From contig UQIB01000010.1 of the NCBI GenBank assembly GCA_900541015.1, positions 1-64,000 of the forward strand: 64,000 nt of DNA. Reading direction: 5' to 3'. This DNA comes from an uncultured Collinsella sp. (GTDB lineage: Bacteria > Actinomycetota > Coriobacteriia > Coriobacteriales > Coriobacteriaceae). The notes below the pieces were generated by a model. It saw only the letters and a program-made list of their open reading frames with translations. It was not told where the DNA came from and did no database searches. This document shows positions 1 through 9,912 of the stretch, piece by piece; position 1 is the stretch's first letter; every line of letters starts with the position of its first letter. The translations under genes and the position numbers were made by a program.

Positions 1-51
1 GGCCTGGACGCCGCCAACATCGTGGCGACCACCAAGGAGTTCTTGGCCTAG
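1..51 (+). CDS. C-terminal end of an unidentified protein
   Basis: Reading frame 1 is open from the window edge and ends in TAG at 49-51, giving a 16-residue tail (GLDAANIVATTKEFLA). It is followed 48 nt later by a strong intrinsic terminator in the same direction, which supports it being a real 3' end. Too little is visible to name the product. Confidence 0.6.
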   Translation, partial: GLDAANIVATTKEFLA

Positions 52-98
52 GACAAGCGCCGTTCGACCGGTCAAATGCCAACTGCAAAGATGTGCAA

Positions 99-135
99 GC
101 AGGGGCGCCCTCTCAGAGGACGCCCCTGCTTTTTG
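99..135 (+). terminator. intrinsic terminator
   Basis: A 9-bp GC-rich stem (GCAGGGGCG with CGCCCCTGC, 99-107 and 121-129) continues inward through CCTC/GAGG and is followed by TTTTT. It ends the transcript of the partial gene at the window start and isolates ftsE from it. Confidence 0.85.
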
Positions 136-273
136 TTGGCAACAAACAAATCAAGCCCATATCAAGCAAGAGCTTCCTCCGGGAAACGGGCCCATCCCAA
201 CAAAGTGCAATTCAGACCCCAAGCATGGCGCTGCTGCACCCAAGCAAAACGCAGCGACCCCTTAGTTATCGCA

Positions 274-396
274 GGCCGGGCACAGGGTTACTCTCCAAAT
301 CTTTCCGCAGGACGGAGGAGCCCCCGCCGCGCGAAGCGCGCAGCGGGGGCTCCGACATGTCCGAGGACGATTTGGAGAGTAACCCTGTACCCGGCC
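274..396. repeat. 123-nt long imperfect palindrome
   Basis: Arms at 274-301 and 369-396 are 28 nt each and complementary at 27 positions. Between them, GGAGCCCCCGC and GCGGGGGCTCC form an inner hairpin around CGCGCGAAGCGCGC. The transcript would fold into one long rod. The stretch 136-500 holds no convincing gene, and this palindrome is its main content. It could be a mobile palindromic element, a processing site or a leader structure of ftsE; the sequence alone does not decide. Confidence 0.8.
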
Positions 397-446
397 GACG
401 GGATCCCTAAGCACGCCATGCTTCTTATGTGCAGTAAAGCTAATGC

Positions 447-455
447 TGCTAAAAT
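447..455 (+). promoter_or_regulatory. possible extended -10 promoter for ftsE
   Basis: TGCTAAAAT matches an extended -10 (TGn plus TAAAAT) 45 nt upstream of the ftsE start codon. No good -35 is visible, so the call is tentative. Confidence 0.3.
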
Positions 456-500
456 ACAAAGCGCTCATGTAGTTTAAACGCACGACGATAAGGAGCACCA

Positions 501-1721
501 GTGGGTAACCACTTCCGTACCTCCGGTGCGGGCGATGATGCCCCCAAGACGCAGGCAGGCGTCCAGGGCAGTCGTTTCGCCACTCCGGATTCAGAGGGCC
601 AGCCTGTTGCTCAGGCCCCCGCTCAGCCGGCAGATCAGGCACAGCCGGCATCCGATCCCTTTGCCTACAATCCAACCAGCGATGTCGCGCTTTCCGGCAC
701 GGCGGGTTTTGAGCCCGTTCAGGCCGTGACCGCTCGCGTGGAGCAGCCTCAGGCTGGTGCCGCCACGCCGCAGCCTACCATGGCCGGCATTCCCGACCCC
801 TTGGCCCCTGCGACGCCGGCTCCTCAGCCTGCGCAGTCCGGTCTCTTTGCCGCTATTCCCGACCCCACGCAGCCTGCTGCCCCGGTGGTCGAGAGCGATC
901 AGGCAGCCGAGGTCGCAAGCCTCGATAACGCGCTCAACAACCCCGATTTTACGTCGGTGTTTGCGCCCATCGATCCGCAGGCCAGCCGCAAGAAGATGGC
1001 CAAGCAGGCCGGTGTCGAGCCCGTCATCCTTATGGAGCATGTCACCAAGATCTATCCGGCACAGCCTAACAAGCCTGCACTCGACGACATCAACATCGAG
1101 ATCTATCCGGGCGAGTTCGTCTTCCTGGTCGGTCACTCCGGCTCGGGTAAGACCACGCTGCTGTCGACGCTCAACCGCGACGTCAAGCCGACGAGCGGCC
1201 GCATCCTGGTTGCCGGTCAGGACCTCATGAAGATCAAGAACCGTAAGGTTCCGTTCCTGCGCCGCCAGATTGGCGCCGTGTTCCAGGACTTTAAGCTTCT
1301 GCCGCAAAAGACCGCCTACGAAAACGTGGCGTTTGCCCTGCAGTGCATCGGCAAGCCCAAGGGCGTCATTCGCAGCCAGGTGCCCGAGGTGCTGCGTCTG
1401 GTCGGTCTGGCCGATCAGATGGACTCGCTGCCCGACCAGCTTTCCGGTGGCGAGCAGCAGCGCGTTGCCGTCGCCCGTGCTATGGTCAACCGTCCGCCGC
1501 TGCTGATCTGCGACGAGCCCACGGGCAACCTCGACCCGGCGATCTCGCTGGGCATCATGAAGCTGCTTGAGCGTATTAACCGCACCGGCACCACCGTGAT
1601 CGTCGCCACGCACGACCGCGAGATGGTCGATAGCATGCACCGTCGCGTGATCGCCCTCGAGGGCGGCCACGTCATCCGCGACCAGGAGAGGGGAGGTTAC
1701 GGCAACTATGGCACCAACTAA
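501..1721 (+). CDS. ftsE: cell division ATP-binding protein FtsE with long N-terminal extension
   Basis: FtsE is the ATPase of the FtsEX complex, which couples the divisome to peptidoglycan hydrolases at the septum. The ABC domain starts near residue 175. It has Walker A GHSGSGKT (about 211-218), signature LSGGEQQ (about 314-320), Walker B LLICDEPTGNLDP, and the H-loop ATHD. Residues 1-170 are an extension rich in Pro, Ala and Gln with no visible fold. Canonical FtsE is about 220-230 residues, so the 406-residue length comes from this tail. Start is GTG 501 behind AAGGAG at 490-495. The last 14 nt overlap ftsX, indicating translational coupling. Confidence 0.95.
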   Translation: MGNHFRTSGAGDDAPKTQAGVQGSRFATPDSEGQPVAQAPAQPADQAQPASDPFAYNPTSDVALSGTAGFEPVQAVTARVEQPQAGAATPQPTMAGIPDPLAPATPAPQPAQSGLFAAIPDPTQPAAPVVESDQAAEVASLDNALNNPDFTSVFAPIDPQASRKKMAKQAGVEPVILMEHVTKIYPAQPNKPALDDINIEIYPGEFVFLVGHSGSGKTTLLSTLNRDVKPTSGRILVAGQDLMKIKNRKVPFLRRQIGAVFQDFKLLPQKTAYENVAFALQCIGKPKGVIRSQVPEVLRLVGLADQMDSLPDQLSGGEQQRVAVARAMVNRPPLLICDEPTGNLDPAISLGIMKLLERINRTGTTVIVATHDREMVDSMHRRVIALEGGHVIRDQERGGYGNYGTN

Positions 1722-2628
1722 CGTGGGCTACTCCTTCAAAGAGGCAATCAGCCACTTCTTCCGTAACTGGACTACCTCGCTCGGCGCCGTCATCACGATC
1801 TTCCTTTCGCTGTTTATCATCGGCCTGTTCATCATGGGCTCCGCGATGCTGAACTCCGTGATCGGTACCGTCGAGGATCAGGTTGTCATCAACGCGTTCA
1901 TTAGCGATGACGCTGATCAGGCCGATGTTCAGGCTTTTGAGGCCGAACTTAAGACGTGGAATAACGTCAAGTCCGTGACCTATAAGGACAAGGACGACGC
2001 GCTGGCCGAGTATACGAGCAAGATGTCGGGCAACGCCGACGCCACCATGAGCGCGCTCGATGGCCAGAACCCGCTGCCGGCTTCGTTTGCAATTGAGATG
2101 GACGATCCGTCCAAGGTCGAGAGCACGGCAGAGAAGCTCAAGAAGGATGCCGATTTCCAGAAGATCGCGGATGACGGCGACGTCAACGCGAGCGTGCTGT
2201 ACGGCCAGGAGGAAGTGAGCCGCCTGTTCCAGGTGACCAACTACATCCGCATCGCCGCCGTGGTGCTCGTTGGCCTTCTGACCTTTATCGCATTCATCTT
2301 CATCAACAACACGATTCGCCTGTCCATCACGGCGCGTCGTCGTGAGATTGCGATTATGCGTCTGGTCGGCGCCAGCAACGGCTTCATTCGCGGCCCGTTT
2401 ATCACCGAGGGCGTGCTGCAGGCCATTTTGGGCTCGCTGCTTTCCATCGGCGTTCTTGAGCTGCTGCGCAATCTGATGATTCCGCGTCTGCAAGAGAGCA
2501 TCGGCTGGATGTCGTTTGCCCTGCCGATGCAGTACTACCTGGTGACCTATGCTGCGCTGATTCTGGTCGGCGTGATTATCGGTCTCTTTGGTTCTGCCAT
2601 CGCCATGCGCCGCTACCTGCGCGTGTAG
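1708..2628 (+). CDS. ftsX: cell division permease-like protein FtsX
   Basis: FtsX is the membrane partner of FtsE; its extracytoplasmic loop signals to peptidoglycan hydrolases. The 306-residue protein has the family layout: TM1 near 24-46, a large outer loop to about 180, then three TM segments near 181-203, 233-255 and 277-300 (FtsX/MacB fold). The cytoplasmic stretch RLSITARRREIAIMRLVGAS between TM2 and TM3 is typical of FtsX. It starts inside the end of ftsE, and a terminator follows directly, so ftsEX forms a two-gene operon. Confidence 0.95.
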   Translation: MAPTNVGYSFKEAISHFFRNWTTSLGAVITIFLSLFIIGLFIMGSAMLNSVIGTVEDQVVINAFISDDADQADVQAFEAELKTWNNVKSVTYKDKDDALAEYTSKMSGNADATMSALDGQNPLPASFAIEMDDPSKVESTAEKLKKDADFQKIADDGDVNASVLYGQEEVSRLFQVTNYIRIAAVVLVGLLTFIAFIFINNTIRLSITARRREIAIMRLVGASNGFIRGPFITEGVLQAILGSLLSIGVLELLRNLMIPRLQESIGWMSFALPMQYYLVTYAALILVGVIIGLFGSAIAMRRYLRV

Positions 2629-2652
2629 GCATGCCTGGAACTCATCCCTTCC

Positions 2653-2686
2653 AACGGGTCGTCTCTTATGGGGCGGCCCGTTTTTT
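2653..2686 (+). terminator. intrinsic terminator after ftsX
   Basis: ACGGGTCGTCT pairs with GGGCGGCCCGT, several G-U pairs included, around a short loop, and TTTTTT follows. It lies 25 nt after the ftsX stop. Confidence 0.8.
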
Positions 2687-2763
2687 GATCCCTAGGGGAC
2701 GGCAGGAAAGCGAATCATTTGGGTAGACTCTTTGGAGTTCGCAATCGATAGTTAGGAGGCGCC

Positions 2764-4899
2764 ATGGGGCGCAATAACAAGCATAAGCGTGGAGCTCGCA
2801 ATAAGCGCGGGCCGGTGCGCAGCGAACGCCGTCCGAGCCTGACCGGGCGCGTGCAGCTCCATGAGCACAGTGCCTATGTCATAACCGAGAATGGCGACTA
2901 CAAGGTCATGGGCCGCGGTAAGCGCGAGATCATGGATGGCGATACCGTTGCCGTGAGCATTAAGAACAGCCCGCATGGCGAGCGTCGCGCCGTGATCGAG
3001 GGCGTGGTTGAGCGCGCAACTATAAGCGTGGTGGGCACGTACCAGACCGCCGGTCCGCTCGGTGTGATTGAGCCGCTCGATTCGCGCCTGAAGGCCGACT
3101 TCTTCATTTTGCCCGAGGATACCTCGGCGGATCGTCTGGGTGTCCACCCGGGCGATGCTGTTGTCGCGCGCATTTTGACCTACCCGACGCGCCTGGAATC
3201 GGGCACTGTGACGATCGAACGCCGCATTGGCGGAGATGACGCGCCCGATTTGGGCGTTCAATATGTGATGGCGCGTTACGGCTATACCGATAGCTATCCC
3301 GAGGCCGCGCTGGCCGAGGCCGAGGGGCTTTCGCTCGATGTGTCCGCGGCGCTTAAGGACCCGCTCCGCCGCGATCTGCGCGACCGCTTTGTCATCACGA
3401 TCGACCCGGTCGACGCGCGCGACTTTGACGATGCCATTTCGTTGGAGCGCACGCCCGAGGGTGGCTACAAGCTGGGTGTGCATATCGCCGACGTTTCACA
3501 CTATGTGGCTTGGGACGGACATATCGATCTTGAGGCTCGCCATCGTACGACATCGGTGTATCTGGCCGATCGCGTGCTTCCCATGCTGCCCGAACGCCTG
3601 TCCTGTGACCTGTGCTCGCTTCGTCCCGACGAGGACCGCCTTGCGTTTACCGTCGATATCGAGCTCGATGCGCAGGGTCGCGTGCGGCATTACGATCCGT
3701 ACCCCAGCGTGATTCGCTCGCGTGTGCGTATGGACTATGACGGCGCCGAGGCGCTGCTGGTGCGTGCCGGCGCGGTTGAGTATTCGGTGTTGGAGGGTGC
3801 GGCCGAGGATGTTGCGGCTGCCGAGACCTCGCGCGAGGAAGCGCTTGAGCGCGGTCTTGCGTGCGAGGAGGCCGCCCGCGGCTACAACGTCGACCTCGGC
3901 GATTTCCTTGTCGCCGCCAACGAACTCGCCGAACTTCGCCGTCGTATTCGTCGCGCCCGCGGCTCAGTCGATTTTGACACGGCCGAGATTCGCGCTCTAT
4001 TGGATGAGGACGGAGTGCCCGTGCAGATTGTGGCGCGTGAGCGTTCGTGTGCCACGTCGCTTATCGAGGAGGCCATGCTGCTCGCCAACGAGTGCGTTGC
4101 AGAGTGGCTGGCAGACCGTGATATCGAGGCCTGCTATCGCGTGCATGAAGATCCGAGCCCCGATAGCCTGCACGGTGCCGCCGTTGCGCTGGCGCAGCTA
4201 GGCATCATCGACGATCGCCGTGCTGCCGGTATTGCCCTGGGGAGCCCCGATGAGCTGCAGGCTGCAGTTGATGCTGCCGCCGGTACGGCCAACGCACCGC
4301 TCGTTAACACGCTGCTTCTGCGCAGCATGCAGCGCGCGCTGTACAAGCCGCGCAACGAGGGCCACTTTGCGCTCGCCGCGCCGTGCTACTGTCACTTTAC
4401 GAGTCCCATCCGTCGCTACCCCGATCTGGTGGTGCACCGCGTGCTCAAACTGCAGTTGGCCTATGAGCAGCTCGGCGGCAAGGACGCCTTGGTCCGTACG
4501 CCGCGGCTAATCGGCAAGGGGCGCGAGTCGCTGCCGCGCATTCTGCCGCAGATCTGCCGCGCATGCAGCGATGCCGAGCGCGCGGCAGATGCCGCCAGCC
4601 ATGCGACGCAAAAGATCAAGATTGCCCAGTACTATGAGGACCGTCTGGGCGAGCGCTATGCCGGAACTGTCTCGTGGGTTAGCAGCATGGGCCTCTTTGT
4701 GCGCTTGGACCTAACGCAGGTCGAAGGCTTGGTTTCGATCAAGAGCCTGGGCAACGAGTGGTTCGAGTTCGACGAGGATGCGCTTACGCTGACGGGCGCC
4801 GACACGGGGACTCGCTATGAACTGGGTCAGCGCGTGATTGTCGAGGTCTCGCGCGTCAATACCACGCGTGGGCACTTGGACTTTAAGCTTATCCATTAG
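2764..4899 (+). CDS. rnr: ribonuclease R (RNB-family 3'-5' exoribonuclease)
   Basis: RNase R degrades structured RNA from the 3' end and works with tmRNA/SmpB on non-stop mRNAs. The 711-residue protein has N-terminal cold-shock-like OB regions (about 25-190) and the RNB catalytic domain from about 205. Its acidic metal site is visible in TIDPVDARDFDDAISL. The C-terminal S1 domain begins near GTVSWVSSMGLFVRL (about 630-705). A basic N-terminus (GRNNKHKRGARNKRG) is typical. ATG 2764 follows GGAGGC. smpB lies about 8.5 kb downstream rather than adjacent. Confidence 0.95.
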   Translation: MGRNNKHKRGARNKRGPVRSERRPSLTGRVQLHEHSAYVITENGDYKVMGRGKREIMDGDTVAVSIKNSPHGERRAVIEGVVERATISVVGTYQTAGPLGVIEPLDSRLKADFFILPEDTSADRLGVHPGDAVVARILTYPTRLESGTVTIERRIGGDDAPDLGVQYVMARYGYTDSYPEAALAEAEGLSLDVSAALKDPLRRDLRDRFVITIDPVDARDFDDAISLERTPEGGYKLGVHIADVSHYVAWDGHIDLEARHRTTSVYLADRVLPMLPERLSCDLCSLRPDEDRLAFTVDIELDAQGRVRHYDPYPSVIRSRVRMDYDGAEALLVRAGAVEYSVLEGAAEDVAAAETSREEALERGLACEEAARGYNVDLGDFLVAANELAELRRRIRRARGSVDFDTAEIRALLDEDGVPVQIVARERSCATSLIEEAMLLANECVAEWLADRDIEACYRVHEDPSPDSLHGAAVALAQLGIIDDRRAAGIALGSPDELQAAVDAAAGTANAPLVNTLLLRSMQRALYKPRNEGHFALAAPCYCHFTSPIRRYPDLVVHRVLKLQLAYEQLGGKDALVRTPRLIGKGRESLPRILPQICRACSDAERAADAASHATQKIKIAQYYEDRLGERYAGTVSWVSSMGLFVRLDLTQVEGLVSIKSLGNEWFEFDEDALTLTGADTGTRYELGQRVIVEVSRVNTTRGHLDFKLIH

Positions 4900-4924
4900 C
4901 CAAATCCCGACTCATGGTGGGGGA

Positions 4925-4960
4925 GCGGAGGGCGGCCTTTCGGGACCGCCCTTCGCATTT
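4925..4960 (+). terminator. terminator-like hairpin after rnr
   Basis: GCGGAGGGCGG (4925-4935) pairs with CCGCCCTTCGC (4946-4956) with one mismatch. The following run is only moderately T-rich (ATTTG). Confidence 0.6.
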
Positions 4961-5031
4961 GAATCGTGACTACCTTGCCGTCTGCTCGGCCGCCCGCTTA
5001 CCTGCTGTTTGAGAGGTAAAACCTACCAAAA

Positions 5032-5057
5032 TAAACCTGTCCCTTTTGGCAGGTTTA
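5032..5057. repeat. short inverted repeat upstream of serine recombinase gene
   Basis: TAAACCTG (5032-5039) and CAGGTTTA (5050-5057) form an 8-bp inverted repeat ending 18 nt before the recombinase start codon. It could be a binding site for the recombinase itself or a small hairpin; this is inference from position only. Confidence 0.45.
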
Positions 5058-5075
5058 CAAGAAAGCGGGGATGAG

Positions 5076-5681
5076 ATGGCGACGGTGTACGGTTATGCGC
5101 GGGTGAGTTCGCGCGATCAGAATCTGAATCGGCAGCTGGATGCGCTGGGCGCCTATGGCGTGGGCTCGGCGAATATTTATGCCGACCATGCGAGCGGCAA
5201 GGACTTCGATCGACCGCGTTATCGCGAGCTGCTGCACGTCCTGGGAGACGGGGACGTGCTGGTGGTGCTTTCTATCGACCGACTTGGCCGTAATTACTCC
5301 GAGATTCTTGAGGAATGGCGACGCATTACCAAGGAACTCGGGGTTGCCATTGTGGTGTTAGACATGCCATTGCTTGACACGCGCGCTAGGGCCAGCGGCG
5401 CGCCGGATGTGACCAACGTCCTGATTGCCGATATTGTGCTGCAACTGCTGAGCTACGTGGCGCAGGTGGAGCGCGAGAATATCCATCGGCGCCAAGCGGA
5501 GGGAATTGCAGCGGCGCGGGCGCGAGGGGTCCGTTTCGGTCGACCTCGCAAGCCGTGCCCTCCTCAGTTTGAGCTGGTGCGCGATAGCTATGAGGCGGGC
5601 GATATTACCCGCAGCCAGGCAGCAAAGTGCCTGGGCGTGTGCGTGGGGACGTTCGATCGCTGGATGCGCGAGGCAGGGTAG
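5076..5681 (+). CDS. small serine recombinase (resolvase/invertase family)
   Basis: Small serine recombinases cut and rejoin DNA through a Ser-phosphodiester. The 201-residue product begins ATVYGYARVSSRDQNLNRQL, with the nucleophilic Ser in YARVSS. It keeps the LGRNY arginine region and the long E helix, and ends in a C-terminal helix-turn-helix (about 165-198, SQAAKCLGVCVGTFDRWMREA). This is the resolvase/invertase domain order, not the IS607 order. I chose ATG 5076 behind GGGG at 5067-5070 over the upstream in-frame TTG 5046. No transposase, res site or invertible segment is evident nearby, so it is an orphan or domesticated recombinase. Confidence 0.85.
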   Translation: MATVYGYARVSSRDQNLNRQLDALGAYGVGSANIYADHASGKDFDRPRYRELLHVLGDGDVLVVLSIDRLGRNYSEILEEWRRITKELGVAIVVLDMPLLDTRARASGAPDVTNVLIADIVLQLLSYVAQVERENIHRRQAEGIAAARARGVRFGRPRKPCPPQFELVRDSYEAGDITRSQAAKCLGVCVGTFDRWMREAG

Positions 5682-5785
5682 GGGTTTGCGTCGCTTTGTC
5701 GCTTCCTGTTGCGATTCAAATTTTGATACGGTGACGATGCCATTTGGGGCTACACTCGCTGATATTCAAAAAAGGAGGTTGGCCC

Positions 5786-6367
5786 TTGGCGCGCGTAAAA
5801 CAGATAATCGGATGGACCGCGATCGTTCTGTTCGCTGCAACGCTGGCGGGCATCTGGGTGCTGACGGAGCAAAATGCGGTGGAGACGTCGTTGCTGAGCG
5901 AGTCCACCGCGCGTGTGGTGGAGGGCCAGGCTGCGGGCGTTCGGGCTGTCGATGCCACGGGTGAAGCTCAGGCGGAGAACGGAATGACCGGGGGCGCCGA
6001 TTCGGCTGCCTCGAATGTCCGGTCTGGCCGACTTGCTTCCATTCGCATGTGGGTGGGCACGAACGTCCGTCGCGTTGCCCATACCGTAGAGTTTTTCTTC
6101 GTCGGATTGTTCGCCTCCGTGGTCGTGGTTTGCCTTTCCAGGCGTCCGTGGAGCGTATGCTCCCGTTGCGTGCCCGTATTGCTCTTTTGCGCCGCCTGCT
6201 CCGTTGGCGATCAGGTACATAAGATCTTTGTTCCCGGCAGGCATTTCGACGTTATCGATTTAGGATTCGATGCTGCGGGCTATGTCACCGCCATGCTGTT
6301 GGTATTGCTGGCAGCGGCGTTGGTGCGCCATGCGACTCGGCCGATCGGCGCCCATGCGAGGCGCTAG
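5786..6367 (+). CDS. VanZ-family membrane protein
   Basis: The 194-residue protein has an N-terminal TM segment (IIGWTAIVLFAATLAGIWVL), a linker, then a VanZ-like core with further TM segments. The core carries the family pattern HTVEFFFVGLF...DQVHKIFVPGR..DVIDLGFDAAG. VanZ of enterococci gives low-level teicoplanin resistance; chromosomal homologues have no settled function. Start TTG 5786 is preceded by AAAGGAGG at the right distance; the in-frame start 42 nt upstream has no such site. It stands alone between the recombinase and the terminator at 6449. Confidence 0.75.
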   Translation: MARVKQIIGWTAIVLFAATLAGIWVLTEQNAVETSLLSESTARVVEGQAAGVRAVDATGEAQAENGMTGGADSAASNVRSGRLASIRMWVGTNVRRVAHTVEFFFVGLFASVVVVCLSRRPWSVCSRCVPVLLFCAACSVGDQVHKIFVPGRHFDVIDLGFDAAGYVTAMLLVLLAAALVRHATRPIGAHARR

Positions 6368-6448
6368 CCGGTAACAAACCCGTTTCCGATAATGCGACCT
6401 CGTTGAATCATTTTGTGTCGCGCGTATTTCCGAGCGGTCGGATTTGAG

Positions 6449-6475
6449 GGGCGAGCGGTAAAACGCTCGCCCTTT
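6449..6475 (+). terminator. intrinsic terminator
   Basis: GGGCGAGCG and CGCTCGCCC form a perfect 9-bp stem around GTAAAA, followed by TTT. It separates the VanZ gene from the mur cluster. Confidence 0.65.
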
Positions 6476-6571
6476 GTGCGCCACGATGCGGCACAATGTA
6501 CCGCAAAAGCTGTTTATATCCGGTACGAATCGTTCGTTGGTCTTTAATTCTTCTCAACGGAGGTGTTTGAG

Positions 6572-7423
6572 ATGGCAAATGGATTGCTTTTGCGGCTTCG
6601 CGAGCGTGAGCTCAGCGCGAGCCCGGCGGAACGCAATGTCATCGCATATGTAAGCGCTCATCCGCACGAGGTGGTCGGGCTGTCCGTCCGCGGTCTTGCC
6701 GATGTCACGTTCTCCTCGCCCTCGAGCATTTTGCGCTTTTGCAAGCGTTTGGGTTTTGCGGGCTACAAGGAGTTCCAGCGCGAACTGATTGCCGAGCTGG
6801 CGCTCTTAGGTGACAAGAAAGACGTAGCCCTCGAGGACATCTCCATGGATGACAGCGTCGAACGTATCGTGGGGAAGGTGATGAAAAGCAACGTGCGCAC
6901 GATCGAGGCGACGGCGCGAACGCTCGATTACACCGTCTTGGAGCGATGCGCGGCCCGTCTTAAGCGGGCACGCGCGGTCAATCTGTTCGGTATTGGTGCC
7001 TCTCGTTTGGTCGCGCACGACCTGGCGCAAAAGCTCATGCGTGTCGACAAAGAGTGCCATCTGTACGACGACTGGCATGATCAGCTCTTATGTGCCAAGA
7101 ACATGCATGAGGGCGATATGGCAATCGCCTTTAGCTACTCGGGCTTGACGCAAGAGGTGCTGGACTGCACCGCCGAGGCTCAACGTCACAACTGTCCCGT
7201 TGTGGCCGTTACCAAAGTAGATGGATCATCCAAGCTTGCCACCATGGCCGATGCCGTGCTCGGCGTCGCTGCGAGTGAACCTTTGGTCCGCAGCGGTGCC
7301 ATGGCTTCGCGTATGGCCCAGCTTATGGTTGTCGATGCCCTGTACGCTGCTTACGTTGCCAGTGACTACGAACGGGCGACGCATGTCATTAAGCAAAACT
7401 ACATCGAGAAACAGGAAAGATGA
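6572..7423 (+). CDS. murR: MurR/RpiR-family transcriptional regulator
   Basis: RpiR-family regulators combine an N-terminal helix-turn-helix with a SIS domain that senses a sugar phosphate; MurR responds to MurNAc-6-phosphate. The HTH is at about 1-75 (GLADVTFSSPSSILRFCKRLGFAGYKEFQ). The SIS domain covers about 120-260 (VNLFGIGASRLVAHDLAQKL, AIAFSYSGLTQEVLDC). ATG 6572 is chosen because CGGAGG ends 8 nt upstream; the in-frame GTG 6563 overlaps that site. It heads the cluster, 10 nt before murQ, so it probably controls the genes that follow. Confidence 0.88.
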   Translation: MANGLLLRLRERELSASPAERNVIAYVSAHPHEVVGLSVRGLADVTFSSPSSILRFCKRLGFAGYKEFQRELIAELALLGDKKDVALEDISMDDSVERIVGKVMKSNVRTIEATARTLDYTVLERCAARLKRARAVNLFGIGASRLVAHDLAQKLMRVDKECHLYDDWHDQLLCAKNMHEGDMAIAFSYSGLTQEVLDCTAEAQRHNCPVVAVTKVDGSSKLATMADAVLGVAASEPLVRSGAMASRMAQLMVVDALYAAYVASDYERATHVIKQNYIEKQER

Positions 7424-7433
7424 GGTGAATGAA

Positions 7434-8357
<924 letters not shown>

Positions 8358-8414
8358 GTGCGCGGCGTGAGCTGATATGACATCCAGACGAGATATCCAA
8401 TACAAGGAGGAGTT

Positions 8415-9845
8415 ATGACGAACAAAGAGCTGGCTCAAAAGCTGCTGGATCTTTTGGGCGGTAAAGACAACGTGCTAGCAAACGCGGCGTGCATGACGCG
8501 CCTGCGCGTGACCGTCAAAGACGCGGGCAACGTCGACACGGAGGGCATTAAGGCGCTCGACGGCGTGATGGGCCTGGTCGAGGACGACACGATGCAGATC
8601 GTGCTGGGTCCGGGCAAGGTGAATAAGGTGCTCGAGGAGTTCTCCAAGCTCACCGGCCTTGCGAAAGGCGTTGCCGACGAGAGCGTGGTTGACGCTGCGG
8701 CCACGAACAAGGCCGCGCAGAAGGCCAAGTACGAGTCCAAGCCGGTTCAGGCCTTCCTCAAGAAGATTTCCAATGTCTTCGTCGCCCTGCTTCCCGGCAT
8801 CATTGCGGCTGGCCTCATCAACGGTATCTGCAACGTCATTAACGTCTCGACGGCAGGCGCGCTTGCAGGCGAGTGGTGGTACCAGGGCATTCGTTCCATG
8901 GGCTGGGCCCTGTTCGCCTATCTGCCCATCTTGGTGGGTTATAACGCGGCACGTGAGTTTGGTGGCTCCGCTGCGCTGGGCGGCATCGCCGGCATGATGT
9001 GCATCGCCAACAGTGCCATGCCCCTGCTTGCGCCTGGCGCGGCTGATCCTGCCACTGCCATTCTGCTGCCGCTCACCAATGCGCAGTACAACCCCGCAGC
9101 GGGCGGCATGATCGCGGCTCTCATCGCTGGCGCATTTTTTGCCTGGATGGAGCGTCAGATTCGCAAGGTTATGCCCAACGCACTCGACACGTTCTTGTCC
9201 CCGCTGCTGGTGCTCATCATCGGCGCCTTTGCTCTGATGCTCGTCATCCAGCCGGTTGGTGCATGGCTGACGACTGCCATCTTTAGCGTTTTGACCTTTA
9301 TCTTCGAGAAGCTGGGCGTCCTGGGCGGCTATATCCTGTCGGCAGGCTTCTTGCCGCTGGTTTCCGTCGGCCTGCATCAGGCGCTCACGCCGATCCACGC
9401 TATGCTCAACGATCCCGACGGCGCTACCAAGGGTATCAATTACCTGCTTCCCATCCTTATGATGGCTGGCGGCGGCCAGGTCGGTGCCGGTTTGGCGCTG
9501 TACTTTAAGACCAAGAACGCCAAGCTCAAGAAGTACGTCGCAGAGTCCATTCCCGTTGGAATCCTGGGTGTGGGCGAGCCTCTGATGTATGCTGTTACGC
9601 TGCCGCTCGTTCGTCCGTTTGTGACGGCCTGCCTGGGTGCCGGATTTGGCGGCGCGCTCGCGGCGCTGCTTCACATCGGCACGGTTTCTCAGGGCGTTTC
9701 CGGTCTGTTTGGCCTGCTGATCGTCGTTCCTGGCCAGCAACTCGGCTACGTTGCCGCTATGCTGCTTGCCTATGCCGCCGGCTTTGTCCTGACGTGGTTC
9801 TTCGGTGTCGACGAGCAGAAGATCAACGAGTTCTTTGGCGAGTAG
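8415..9845 (+). CDS. murP: PTS EIIBC component, probably MurNAc-specific
   Basis: This permease imports and phosphorylates an amino sugar. EIIB is N-terminal (about 1-85) with the phosphorylated Cys26 in ACMTRLRV. EIIC follows from about 105 with roughly ten TM segments and the GVGEPLMYAV loop. At 476 residues it is close to E. coli MurP (about 474). No EIIA domain is fused, so a separate glucose-type EIIA must phosphorylate it; one is encoded at 63023-63535. MurNAc specificity is inferred from murR, murQ and mupG around it. RBS AAGGAGG precedes ATG 8415. Confidence 0.88.
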   Translation: MTNKELAQKLLDLLGGKDNVLANAACMTRLRVTVKDAGNVDTEGIKALDGVMGLVEDDTMQIVLGPGKVNKVLEEFSKLTGLAKGVADESVVDAAATNKAAQKAKYESKPVQAFLKKISNVFVALLPGIIAAGLINGICNVINVSTAGALAGEWWYQGIRSMGWALFAYLPILVGYNAAREFGGSAALGGIAGMMCIANSAMPLLAPGAADPATAILLPLTNAQYNPAAGGMIAALIAGAFFAWMERQIRKVMPNALDTFLSPLLVLIIGAFALMLVIQPVGAWLTTAIFSVLTFIFEKLGVLGGYILSAGFLPLVSVGLHQALTPIHAMLNDPDGATKGINYLLPILMMAGGGQVGAGLALYFKTKNAKLKKYVAESIPVGILGVGEPLMYAVTLPLVRPFVTACLGAGFGGALAALLHIGTVSQGVSGLFGLLIVVPGQQLGYVAAMLLAYAAGFVLTWFFGVDEQKINEFFGE

Positions 9846-9912
9846 TTTGATATCGCGAGCCGTGTTGCTCGGGGTTCGCGGCGCGCGGCAGATTTCTTGA
9901 TGTTATGGTTGT

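Noticed and set aside
5744..5785. Upstream start for the VanZ-like protein
   Set aside because: AAAGGAGG is correctly spaced only for TTG 5786, and the hydrophobic N-terminus begins just after it.
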